Part shown: positions 51,639 through 59,184 of the stretch, one piece after another | Layout of the letters: each line of letters starts with the position of its first letter | Position numbering within the stretch: position 1 is the stretch's first letter | NCBI GenBank assembly: GCA_002305765.1 | Contig: DBQU01000009.1 | Coordinates: forward strand, 1 to 64,000 | Direction: 5' to 3' | From: Deltaproteobacteria bacterium UBA1386 | GTDB lineage: Bacteria; Desulfobacterota; Syntrophorhabdia; Syntrophorhabdales; Syntrophorhabdaceae | DNA length: 64,000 bases | The notes under the pieces: model-generated | Databases searched by the model: none | The model's input: only the letters and a program-made list of their open reading frames with translations | Told to the model about the DNA's origin: nothing | Position numbers and translations under genes: made by a program

Positions 51639-53453
51639 ATGGATGACATCAGAAGTGGGATCGAAGGACTGGCGGCCCGCGTGGGCCGGCTGATCCCTGG
51701 CACGGAGGAACAATTCCTCTTCATAGGCTCCCGTCTCAACGAGGTGTACAGGGAGGTCGAGGAGATATCGCGCCAGGCATCGTCCCTGGTGGGCATGCTC
51801 GACAGCTCCGCCATGAAGGGCACGATAGGCCGCTTTCGGGAGATCCTGGAGAAGATGGACAGGCACATCGGGGCGTCAGACAGCAGGTTCACATCAGGCA
51901 TGACCGCCCTCAACGATGTTCTCACCGCCGTTTCCCACGTCGGCGATCCCCTGGCGAATTTCCGGAAGATCGTCAAAACGCTGAAGATACTCGCCATATC
52001 CACGAAGATAGAGAGCGCCCAGTTGAAGAAGATGGAGAGCGACTTCATCAACCTCGCCGGGGACGTGGAACAGCTTTCGGAGCTCATCCACGACAAGTCC
52101 GCGGGCATCGAGAGCCACCGGCGTTCCCTCATGTCGCTCGCCGAGGCCACTCTTTTGAGGATAGTCAGCATAAACGAGAAGAGCAAAGGCTACATCAGCG
52201 AGGTACTCGGGAACATACGATCGAGCATCGTGCTGCTCGAAGGGAGACACGACCTTTCCTTCACCGCTGCCGATTCCATGCTGAGCCGGTTCAACGCAAC
52301 CTCGAAGCAGGTCGGTGAGGTTGTGATGTCCATGCAGTTCCACGACATAACGCGTCAGCAGGTGGAGCACATCCGGGATGTCCTTACGGCAATGGGAGGT
52401 AAGCTGCATACCACGCCCGAAGCACAGGACGTGAACACAGACGCGGCGTCTTACGCACCGGAACTGGTGGCCGAGGCGGCCATTGCCTGCGAACTGCAGA
52501 AGGCCCAGCTTTCCGACGCGCAGGGCAAGTTCGTCCACGCGGTTGACGCCATTGTCGAGAACCTCCGGGGTGTTGTGAAGAATGTCTTCAGGATCCTTGA
52601 CGATATTCAGAAGATCACCGGCGGAACGGACCTCATCGCGAGCACCTTTCTCTCCAACATCGAGTCGGGAACTACGGCTGTCATCGGCAGGCTCGAGGAT
52701 ACGGGCCGTGCCGAAGGTGAATTCGTCGACGCCATGGGCGAGCTTTCTTCCGCGGTATCGACCATCTCCGGCCTCGTCGACGACATCGAGGAGATCGGCG
52801 AGGAGATCGAGCTCATCGCCGTCAACGCCCGGGTCAAGTCGGCGCACACCGGCGTTGAGGGCGCCCCGCTCGGTGTCATCGCGGAGGCGATATGGCACCT
52901 TTCCATAGATGCCACATCGCAAAAGACAACCATCTCCGAGCTCTTGAGGCAGGTGGTCGTGGCCACAGAAGGGCTTCAGGCGGCCGTAGGTCAGGGAGCC
53001 GGCCATGACGACTCCGACAGCCGCAGTATCATTGATGAGCTGTCGGGGCTTCTCGACGAGCTCAAGGGCATGAATGACGGCGTCATCGGTCTTGTGAAGG
53101 AGATAGAAGAGGGCAGCCGCAGCCTCTCCAGTCTCATCGAGGAGACGATCGACAGCATAACCGTCCACAGGGACCTCAAAGAGGAGGTGACCGGTCTTGC
53201 GGTTCTCTTCGATGACGTCATCACGAGAGCGAGAGGGGCCGTTTCCCGCGAGGAATTCGAGAAGGCCCGGAACCTGTCCCTCGCGTATATCGAGAACAAC
53301 TACACGATGCAGAGAGAGAGGGTCATACACAGGAGCGTCGCGTCGAATGTCATCCCCTTCGCCGGGAAGGACAGAGAGGATCCGCCCCTGTCGCTGCCTG
53401 ACGAGGACGTCGCCTGCAACGACGATCTCGGAGACAACGTGGAGCTCTTTTGA
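51639..53453 (+). CDS. Soluble MCP-like coiled-coil chemosensory protein
   Basis: 604 aa, no transmembrane helix or HAMP. Almost entirely helical with two degenerate receptor-like segments: residues about 114-155 (LAISTKIESAQL) and about 383-425 (EIELIAVNARVKSAHTG...GVIAEAIWHLS), the latter aligning by eye with the MCP hairpin-tip TNLLALNAAIEAARAGE. MQFHDITRQQVEHI at about 230-245 is a conserved motif of cytoplasmic chemosensory helpers. It ends in an acidic tail closing with DNVELF, reminiscent of CheR-docking tails although the first aromatic is missing. Likely a cytoplasmic sensor or scaffold. Confidence 0.75.
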   Translation: MDDIRSGIEGLAARVGRLIPGTEEQFLFIGSRLNEVYREVEEISRQASSLVGMLDSSAMKGTIGRFREILEKMDRHIGASDSRFTSGMTALNDVLTAVSHVGDPLANFRKIVKTLKILAISTKIESAQLKKMESDFINLAGDVEQLSELIHDKSAGIESHRRSLMSLAEATLLRIVSINEKSKGYISEVLGNIRSSIVLLEGRHDLSFTAADSMLSRFNATSKQVGEVVMSMQFHDITRQQVEHIRDVLTAMGGKLHTTPEAQDVNTDAASYAPELVAEAAIACELQKAQLSDAQGKFVHAVDAIVENLRGVVKNVFRILDDIQKITGGTDLIASTFLSNIESGTTAVIGRLEDTGRAEGEFVDAMGELSSAVSTISGLVDDIEEIGEEIELIAVNARVKSAHTGVEGAPLGVIAEAIWHLSIDATSQKTTISELLRQVVVATEGLQAAVGQGAGHDDSDSRSIIDELSGLLDELKGMNDGVIGLVKEIEEGSRSLSSLIEETIDSITVHRDLKEEVTGLAVLFDDVITRARGAVSREEFEKARNLSLAYIENNYTMQRERVIHRSVASNVIPFAGKDREDPPLSLPDEDVACNDDLGDNVELF

Positions 53454-53492
53454 CGATAAACACCGTGAGTCTGCACATGCATCTTGATCCAG

Positions 53493-53500
53493 AAGGAGGA
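53493..53500 (+). promoter_or_regulatory. Ribosome binding site supporting ATG 53509
   Basis: AAGGAGGA ends eight bases before ATG 53509; the in-frame GTG 53506 is five bases away. The ATG is preferred. Confidence 0.6.
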
Positions 53501-53508
53501 ATACGGTG

Positions 53509-53871
53509 ATGAAATGTATCATGACTGTCGATGATTCTGTCAGTGTCCGCCAGATGGTCAGCTTCACTCTCAAGAATGCGGGCTACGAGACGGTTGAGGC
53601 AAGTGACGGGCAGGACGCCCTGTCAAAGCTTAACGGCTCGGGGATCCATATGATCGTGACGGATCTCAACATGCCCAATCTCGACGGGATAGGGCTCATC
53701 AAGGAAGTCCGAAGCAAGGCTGAGTACAAGTTCATACCCATCATCATGCTGACGACGGAATCCCAGGACAGCAAGAAACAGGAAGGAAAGACCGCTGGCG
53801 CGACGGGCTGGATAGTGAAACCCTTCAAGCCGGATCAGCTCCTGGCGGTCGTTAAGAAGGTTTTGGGATAG
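53509..53871 (+). CDS. CheY-like single-domain response regulator (second)
   Basis: 120 aa. Receiver only: Asp8/Asp9, phospho-acceptor Asp52 in VTDLNMPNLDG, Thr82 and Lys104 in WIVKPFKP. Resembles CheY proteins of the Tar/Trg-type clusters (IMTVDDSVSVRQMV). Its neighbours are the MCP-like gene upstream and CheR downstream; the partner kinase is not in the window. Confidence 0.92.
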   Translation: MKCIMTVDDSVSVRQMVSFTLKNAGYETVEASDGQDALSKLNGSGIHMIVTDLNMPNLDGIGLIKEVRSKAEYKFIPIIMLTTESQDSKKQEGKTAGATGWIVKPFKPDQLLAVVKKVLG

Positions 53872-53883
53872 GAGGTGCCGGTG

Positions 53884-54795
53884 ATGGCGCGCCCCGACGA
53901 TTCACGAGGCCGTAATACCGACTGTGGTTCCGTCAGGCTGTCGAACAAGCTCTTCGAGGAACTGACCGTTTTCATCCACGACCAGGTGGGGATCAAGATC
54001 ACCCCCGTCAAGAAGGTCATGCTTGAAGGAAGGCTCCAGAAGCGGCTCCGCAAACTGGGGATGAGGTCCTTCGACGAGTATTGCAGGTACCTCTTCAGCG
54101 ATGCCGGCCGAAACGGCGAGCTGACGAGCATGATCGACGAGGTGACAACGAACAAGACGGACTTCTTCCGGGAACCAGCTCACTTCAACTACCTCACCTC
54201 ACGGGTCCTGCCTCAGCTTCTGAGAAATGATAGATTCACCGTGTCGAACAGACTGACCATCTGGAGCGCGGGGTGTTCCAGCGGGGAAGAACCGTACACC
54301 ATAGCGATGGTGGTGCAGGACTTCGCCGAGGCGGGCGGCTTCGAGCCGCTGCCCTTCCAGGTCATTGCGACGGATATCTCCAGCCGTGTCCTTGAGAAGG
54401 GGCAGAGAGCTGTCTACGAGGAAGACAAGGTGCTGCCCATACCCCTGGAGATCAAGAGGAAGTTCCTGCTGAAAAGCAAGAACCCGGGGGCAGGGCTCTT
54501 CCGGGTAGCGCCCGAGATACGATCCCGCGTCTCTTTCCGAAGGCTCAATTTCATGGACGGCGATTTCGGGTTCCGGGAGCAGATAGACGTCATCTTCTGC
54601 AGGAACGTCATCATCTACTTCGACAAGACCGTTCAGGAGAGGCTCCTCAACAAGTTCTGCAGATGCCTGAAGCCGAACGGATACATCTTCATGGGCCATT
54701 CGGAGACACTCTTCGGCATGGACCTTCCCCTCGAACAGGTCGCGCCGACAGTATACAGAAGGACCAATACATCAACCACACTCAAAAAGGCATGA
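53884..54795 (+). CDS. cheR: Chemotaxis methyltransferase CheR
   Basis: 303 aa from ATG 53884, chosen because AGGAGGT (53870-53876) sits at ideal distance; GTG 53875 overlaps that site. Methylates receptor glutamates with SAM. N-terminal helical domain with [13 protein letters not shown], then [31 protein letters not shown] (SAM site) and [19 protein letters not shown]. Acts with the CheB encoded next. Confidence 0.95.
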   Translation: MARPDDSRGRNTDCGSVRLSNKLFEELTVFIHDQVGIKITPVKKVMLEGRLQKRLRKLGMRSFDEYCRYLFSDAGRNGELTSMIDEVTTNKTDFFREPAHFNYLTSRVLPQLLRNDRFTVSNRLTIWSAGCSSGEEPYTIAMVVQDFAEAGGFEPLPFQVIATDISSRVLEKGQRAVYEEDKVLPIPLEIKRKFLLKSKNPGAGLFRVAPEIRSRVSFRRLNFMDGDFGFREQIDVIFCRNVIIYFDKTVQERLLNKFCRCLKPNGYIFMGHSETLFGMDLPLEQVAPTVYRRTNTSTTLKKA

Positions 54796-54817
54796 ACAGG
54801 GCACAAGCGGAGGCACC

Positions 54818-55891
54818 ATGGCAGAGAAGATCAAAGTCCTGATCGTGGACGATTCAGCAGTAGTAAGACAGGTTCTCGAAGAGGTTTTGCAGTCCGATCC
54901 GGGGCTGCAGGTGGTGGGGTCGGCCAGGGACCCCTTTGTCGCCGCGGACATCATGAAACGCGTCGTCCCCGACGTTATAACCCTCGACGTCGAAATGCCG
55001 CGCATGGACGGGATCACCTTCCTTCACAAGATCATGACCCAGAGGCCCATTCCCGTCGTCATGTGCTCGAGCCTCACGGAGAAGAACTCTGAAACGGCCA
55101 TGAAGGCGCTGGAGTACGGCGCGGTGGAGATCATAGAGAAACCCCGGATGGGTGTCAAGCAGTACCTCGAGGAATCGAAGGTCATCATCTGCGATACCGT
55201 GAAGGCGGCGGCGGAGGCACGTCTCGGGCGCGCGAAGAAGAATAACGGTTTTATAAAGGTGGAGCCGAAGCTGACCGCCGACGCCGTAATCGAAAAACCC
55301 AATTCCCGCGCCATGATCCAGACAACGGAGCGTGTCGTCGTTGTGGGCGCGTCGACGGGCGGGACAGAGGCCCTCAAGTCCTTCCTCGAGGCACTGCCCC
55401 TTGACGCCCCGGGAATGGTCATCGTCCAGCACATGCCGGAACACTTCACGGCCGCCTTCGCAAAAAGGCTCGACGGGATATGCCGGGTCTCCGTAAAGGA
55501 GGCCGGCAACGACGACACCGTGGTCCGGGGCCGCGTTCTCATCGCTCCGGGCAACAAGCACACGCTCCTCAAGAGGAGCGGCGCGAGATACTATGTCGAG
55601 GTGAAGGACGGGCCGCTGGTATCGCGTCACAGGCCATCCGTCGATGTCCTCTTCCGGTCGGCGGCGCGCTACGCCGGAAAGAACGCGGTTGGCGTGATCA
55701 TGACGGGGATGGGCGACGACGGAGCCAGAGGTATGCTGGAAATGAAGGACGCGGGCGCCTACACGGTGGCCCAGGACGAGGCGACGTGCGTCGTCTTCGG
55801 CATGCCCAAAGAGGCCATCAAGCTGGGTGCCGTCAAGACAGTGGCACCCCTCGACCACATAGCCGGTATAGTGATGAGAGAAAGCGGATAG
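54818..55891 (+). CDS. cheB: Chemotaxis methylesterase/deamidase CheB
   Basis: 357 aa. Receiver domain with Asp57 in [10 protein letters not shown], linker, then methylesterase with catalytic Ser179 in [10 protein letters not shown], His205 in VQHMPEHF and Asp301 in GMGDDGARG. Removes receptor methyl groups and is activated by phosphorylation. Last gene of the group and convergent with the hybrid kinase gene. Confidence 0.96.
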   Translation: MAEKIKVLIVDDSAVVRQVLEEVLQSDPGLQVVGSARDPFVAADIMKRVVPDVITLDVEMPRMDGITFLHKIMTQRPIPVVMCSSLTEKNSETAMKALEYGAVEIIEKPRMGVKQYLEESKVIICDTVKAAAEARLGRAKKNNGFIKVEPKLTADAVIEKPNSRAMIQTTERVVVVGASTGGTEALKSFLEALPLDAPGMVIVQHMPEHFTAAFAKRLDGICRVSVKEAGNDDTVVRGRVLIAPGNKHTLLKRSGARYYVEVKDGPLVSRHRPSVDVLFRSAARYAGKNAVGVIMTGMGDDGARGMLEMKDAGAYTVAQDEATCVVFGMPKEAIKLGAVKTVAPLDHIAGIVMRESG

Positions 55892-55905
55892 AAATAGAGA
55901 GGACA

Positions 55906-55980
55906 GGTCATAGGTAATGGGTCATAGGTGATGGGAAAAAGCAATCTCTCCCTATCACCCATTACCTATCACCCATTACC
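55906..55980. repeat. Inverted repeat between cheB and the hybrid kinase
   Basis: GGTCATAGGTAATGG/GTCATAGGTGATGGG (55906-55935) is itself a direct repeat. It pairs, with a few mismatches, with CCCTATCACCCATTACC/TATCACCCATTACC (55950-55980). A long hairpin centred on a 14-base loop that could terminate both convergent genes; the unit is shared with 48892-48913. Confidence 0.75.
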
Positions 55981-55988
55981 CGTCTTCT

Positions 55989-57926
55989 CTATCCCCTCGC
56001 CAGCTTCAGAGCTAAATTCAGATCTTCTATCCTGTAGGGTTTCACGAGGACGGCCTTGAAGCCGTGTTCCTTGTAGTTGATTATCTGGGGGTCATTGGGG
56101 TAGCCGCTTGAAAGGATGGCCGAGACCCCGGGATCGATGGCGAGAAGCTGCTTCAGTATCTCAACACCGTCGGGTCCGGTGGGAGAGATGAGGTCCAGGA
56201 TGACCACATCGAAGGGCGAGCCCGCCTCCTTCGATACGCGGTAGAGATCGATAGCCTGCTTGCCCTCGGCGATTCCCGTGACGTCATGGCCGAGATGGGT
56301 GAGCAGCATCGTCGTCGTCTGAAGGATGGATTGCTCGTCATCGGCGATGAGCACCTTGAGACGGGTCTGGTTCCGGGGCTTGGACACGGCCCGTTCGGTT
56401 CCTTCCTTCGGTCCCTCCACCTTGCGGGCGGGGAGGTACACGTTGAATGTCGCTCCCTCGCCGGTCTGTGACTCCGCCTCTATCTGGCCGCCGTGTTTCT
56501 TTATTATCGAGTAGCACACGGCGAGGCCCAGCCCCATCCCTTTCTGGGACCCGAAGTCCTTCGTGGTGAAATAGGGATCGAAGATCTGCGAAAGATGTTC
56601 TTTGGCGATGCCCTTGCCCGTATCCGAGATGGACAGCTCGACGTAGTCACCTGTCGGCAGGATCATTCCCGGCTCGGCCTGAAACGTCCTGTTCCGTGCG
56701 GAGATGGAAAGGGAACCACCGTGCTCGGACATGGCCTCACGGGCATTCCGGACCAGTTGATGGATGACCTGCCGGATCTGCGTCTCATCGGCCTCGACAG
56801 GCCATATGTCTTCCTGAAAACTGTACCTGCACTTCACCCGTGAGCCCGACAGGGATATCCTCGAGACCTCGCGGATGATGGGCTGGAGATTGAGGGTCTT
56901 CTTGAGGGGACTTCCACCTTTCGAGAACGTGAGGAGCTGAGTGGTCAACTCCTTGGCCCTGTCGATCGTCTTCTCTGCTTCGGTGAGCTTGTCCCGCGCC
57001 TTCGATTCCGCCTCCGGCAGATACATCTTCGCGAGCGAGATGTATCCCAGCATGGACATGAGGAGGTTATTGAAGTCGTGGGCGATACCGCCGGCAAGGA
57101 TGCCCACGGACTCGAGCTTCCTGAAATTGAGAAGTTCGTCCTCCATCTGCTTGCGTGCGGTGATGTCCGTAAAGAGGGATATGGAACCCACGAAACGGTT
57201 CTTCCTGTTCAGGATGGGACTGGCGGAGACGTTGACCCAGAGGGATTGCCCGTCTTTCGTCCTGAAGCGGCGCTCATACTGGTCCGATATCCCTTCCTGC
57301 CTGCGCTGCCTCTTTTCGAAATGGTCCTCCAGGTCCTCCTCGGCAATAAAATGGTCCAGGGACTTTCCGAGAATCTCCTCTTCGGGATAACCGAGCATCT
57401 TCTGGGCCTGAGTATTGACGAAGGTGATCCTGAAATCCTCATCGGCCACGCAGATGCCCTCGCTCGCGGTGTTGACGATCTGACGGTACTTCTTTTCGCT
57501 TTCCCGGAGGGCCTCTTCGTATCTGCGTTCCTTCGTGATGTCGCGCATGAATATGGCAACCTTGCCGATGTTCTCCTGGGTGTCCCGAATGGGATAAAGC
57601 TCCACTTCCATCCATGAGCCGCTGGTCCTTGCCTCGAACTTCGCGGTCTTCCCGTCCTTGAAGACCTTGAAGACCATGTCCCGTGTCTTTGCCGCCAGGT
57701 CTCCCGTGAGAACGTCATAGACCGAGGACCCCACGATGGACCCGCCGTTCGTCTCGTATCTGCCGGCGAACTTGTTGTTGAGGGCTATGATATCACCGTT
57801 CTCGCCCGTAAGGACCACCAGTTCGTCCGTGGCGTTGATAAGAGCGAGGGCCATCTCACCGAGAAGCTCCGCTGGAATGGTTCCGTGAACCGTGTCTTCC
57901 TTCTGGAGAACGTTAGAGACATTCAT
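55989..57926 (-). CDS. Cytoplasmic PAS-PAS hybrid histidine kinase with C-terminal receiver
   Basis: 645 aa, no transmembrane helix. PAS domains at about 24-135 and 143-258, HisKA with His283 in GGIAHDFNNLL, HATPase at about 385-505 (DTGKGIAKEHLSQIFDPYFTT, GMGLGLAVCY), and a receiver at about 525-645 with Asp578 and LVKPY. The H-box HDFNN places it among cytoplasmic PAS kinases that often pair with NtrC-type regulators. Overlaps the upstream receiver gene by 14 bases, so the two are co-translated; an NtrC-type regulator lies 1.3 kb upstream. Confidence 0.93.
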   Translation of the reverse strand: MNVSNVLQKEDTVHGTIPAELLGEMALALINATDELVVLTGENGDIIALNNKFAGRYETNGGSIVGSSVYDVLTGDLAAKTRDMVFKVFKDGKTAKFEARTSGSWMEVELYPIRDTQENIGKVAIFMRDITKERRYEEALRESEKKYRQIVNTASEGICVADEDFRITFVNTQAQKMLGYPEEEILGKSLDHFIAEEDLEDHFEKRQRRQEGISDQYERRFRTKDGQSLWVNVSASPILNRKNRFVGSISLFTDITARKQMEDELLNFRKLESVGILAGGIAHDFNNLLMSMLGYISLAKMYLPEAESKARDKLTEAEKTIDRAKELTTQLLTFSKGGSPLKKTLNLQPIIREVSRISLSGSRVKCRYSFQEDIWPVEADETQIRQVIHQLVRNAREAMSEHGGSLSISARNRTFQAEPGMILPTGDYVELSISDTGKGIAKEHLSQIFDPYFTTKDFGSQKGMGLGLAVCYSIIKKHGGQIEAESQTGEGATFNVYLPARKVEGPKEGTERAVSKPRNQTRLKVLIADDEQSILQTTTMLLTHLGHDVTGIAEGKQAIDLYRVSKEAGSPFDVVILDLISPTGPDGVEILKQLLAIDPGVSAILSSGYPNDPQIINYKEHGFKAVLVKPYRIEDLNLALKLARG

Positions 57927-58605
57927 CTTTCACATCCGGGTAATACTTGGCGAGGCAGGAGGGACAGATGGCGTGACTGAACTCGGCATCGGAATGATCG
58001 CTGATGTACTTTTCCAGCTCGTTCCAGTATCCTGAGTCATCACGTATCTTCTTGCAGTGGGAACATATGGGCAGAAGCCCGCCGAGCCTCTCGATCTTGT
58101 TCGCGGCACGCGCGAGATCCGTCGTGAGCTGTGACACCTCTGTCTCAAGGTCCATAACGCGCATGCCCGTCCTCAGGTGGACGTAAAGCTCTGTTCCCGT
58201 TAAGGGCCGCGCCAGAAGGTCGTCAGGCCCCCTCGCGGGGTCCGGGAATGCCTGTTCCTCTGACCCGTCGGCTGCGAGGAGGATGATGTAAGTCCGTGTC
58301 TTGCCGGGAGACAGCCGAATACGTCTGCATAGTGCCAGGCTGTTCACTCCCTGCATGGCCCCGTCGAGAATGACGAGGGTAGGGCGTAGTTCCCGCTCCA
58401 TCCGGTGCAGGAGTTCCCTGTCATTGAAAACGACCATGGTCTTGTACCCCCAGCTGTCGATGGAGGATTCGAGGAACCGGATGGTGGCGCTGTCGTCCGC
58501 GGCTATGAGGACCCGGGGAGAGGGGCTCACGTTTGCTTCGGCGCCCCTGTGGAAGAGGTTCTTCCTCAGGGTGACCGTTGCGTCTCTCTTGCCCGGGGTG
58601 GTCAT
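57913..58605 (-). CDS. Receiver-domain protein with C-terminal Cys-pair module
   Basis: 230 aa. Receiver at about 30-150 with acidic pair Asp37/Asp38 and phospho-acceptor Asp81 (VILDGAMQG), but Arg133 replaces the usual switch Lys (LLARPLTG). A short coiled coil (about 151-175) leads to CSHCKKIRDDSGYW and CPSC: Cys181/184 and Cys214/217 make a likely zinc or redox site, a module seen at the end of several PAS/receiver proteins. No ribosome site precedes ATG 58605; it overlaps the stop of a short upstream frame, suggesting coupled translation. Confidence 0.87.
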   Translation of the reverse strand: MTTPGKRDATVTLRKNLFHRGAEANVSPSPRVLIAADDSATIRFLESSIDSWGYKTMVVFNDRELLHRMERELRPTLVILDGAMQGVNSLALCRRIRLSPGKTRTYIILLAADGSEEQAFPDPARGPDDLLARPLTGTELYVHLRTGMRVMDLETEVSQLTTDLARAANKIERLGGLLPICSHCKKIRDDSGYWNELEKYISDHSDAEFSHAICPSCLAKYYPDVKDECL

Positions 58606-58901
58606 AGAGATAGGGAGAGGAGGATGTCGGTTGTCTCATCAAGGATGCTCGCGCCGGGAACATCCTCCTCTTGAATCGCCGCGTGTATGTCGTCTGTCGT
58701 ACCGAGGTCTATTGGGGGGTGGCGAAGCTTCTGTGGCAGGAGGAAAATAGGGTAGACGTATTGGGGGGCATGATCTACCTGTCTTCCGTTGCTAATGGCG
58801 AGTTTTATATGGGAAACGGGGATGTCTCCCAATCCCTGCGCGCAAGAAGCTTCGCCGGTGGAGGTCACTGTTAAACAGCATGTGGCGTAAAGATCAACCA
58901 T
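58602..58901 (-). CDS. Possible small protein upstream of the receiver gene
   Basis: Open frame of 99 codons from ATG 58901 (or 113 from ATG 58943) whose TGA overlaps the next ATG. The last third (ATQEEDVPGASILDE-like, ending DILLSLSL) has codon use like real genes, and coupling would explain why the receiver gene lacks a ribosome site. But the predicted sigma-54 start is 58903, leaving no leader for ATG 58901, and the N-terminal half is not gene-like. No family recognised. Could instead be a leader RNA. Confidence 0.3.
   Translation of the reverse strand: MVDLYATCCLTVTSTGEASCAQGLGDIPVSHIKLAISNGRQVDHAPQYVYPIFLLPQKLRHPPIDLGTTDDIHAAIQEEDVPGASILDETTDILLSLSL
58724..58855 (-). other. Leader with 12-bp inverted repeat, possible structured RNA
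   Basis: On the minus strand GGCGAAGCTTCT (58855-58844) can pair with AGAAGCTTCGCC (58735-58724), enclosing about 108 nt. Inside is a further hairpin, AGGTAGA with TCTACC (about 58782-58752). CCCCCCAATA occurs at 58768-58759, inside that loop, and again at 58719-58710, just outside the long repeat. The stretch lies between a sigma-54 promoter and the receiver gene. Each arm is also self-complementary (GAAGCTTC), so it might instead be two protein sites. Confidence 0.4.
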
Positions 58902-58913
58902 GCCATGTAACTT

Positions 58914-58930
58914 AGCAATTCGCGTGCCAA
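58914..58930 (-). promoter_or_regulatory. Sigma-54 promoter (-24/-12) for the receiver/kinase operon
   Basis: Minus strand reads TTGGCACGCGAATTGCT: -24 TGGCAC, five-base spacer, -12 TTGCT. This matches the sigma-54 consensus YTGGCACGRNNNTTGCW at all but one position. Predicted transcript start is 58903, about 300 nt before ATG 58605. Two palindromes lie about 88 and 108 bp further upstream. Confidence 0.8.
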
Positions 58931-58980
58931 TGCATAACGCCATGATATCATTGACGAGGCAAAAATACAGATGGCTCTTA

Positions 58981-59019
58981 TTATGGAATCTGCGCCATAA
59001 CTATGGAATCAATTCCATA
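58981..59019. promoter_or_regulatory. Two palindromic enhancer-like sites (UAS)
   Basis: Site 1: TTATGG-N8-CCATAA at 58981-59000. Site 2: TATGGAAT-CA-ATTCCATA at 59002-59019, both perfect. Their centres are at about -88 and -108 from the sigma-54 start, the usual enhancer distance for NtrC-type activators. One such activator is encoded immediately beyond (59185-60564). Centre-to-centre spacing of 20 bp puts them on nearly the same face of the helix, as for paired activator dimers. Confidence 0.65.
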
Positions 59020-59042
59020 CCAAAAGTCACATAAAGCGAGAT

Positions 59043-59180
59043 GGTTCAAGAGTTCAAGAGTTCAAGAGTTCAAGAGGAAAGACCCTGGAAAGAGGCTGGT
59101 CGTCAACACAATTGCTGGCTAGTGCAGTACGACGAATCTTCCTCCTCTTTTTGATCCTGGAACCTTTGAACTCTTGAACC
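59043..59180. repeat. AGTTCAAG tandem array with inverted partner
   Basis: Four exact head-to-tail copies of the 8-nt unit AGTTCAAG (first copy one base off) at 59043-59074, followed by about 90 bases and the reverse-complement arm CTTTGAACTCTTGAACC at 59164-59180. The 579-bp gap 58606-59184 thus holds, from right to left, this repeat, the enhancer-like palindromes, the sigma-54 promoter and the leader. Confidence 0.8.
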
Positions 59181-59184
59181 GTTC

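Noticed and set aside
58724..58855. Cyclic-di-GMP (GEMM) riboswitch
   Set aside because: The conserved GEMM core sequences could not be found on the minus-strand leader.
58671..58874. 67-codon plus-strand frame
   Set aside because: Opposite to the predicted sigma-54 transcript, no ribosome site, no recognisable family.
59043..59180. Possible CRISPR array
   Set aside because: Units are 8 nt, adjacent without spacers, and have an inverted partner; no cas genes in the window.
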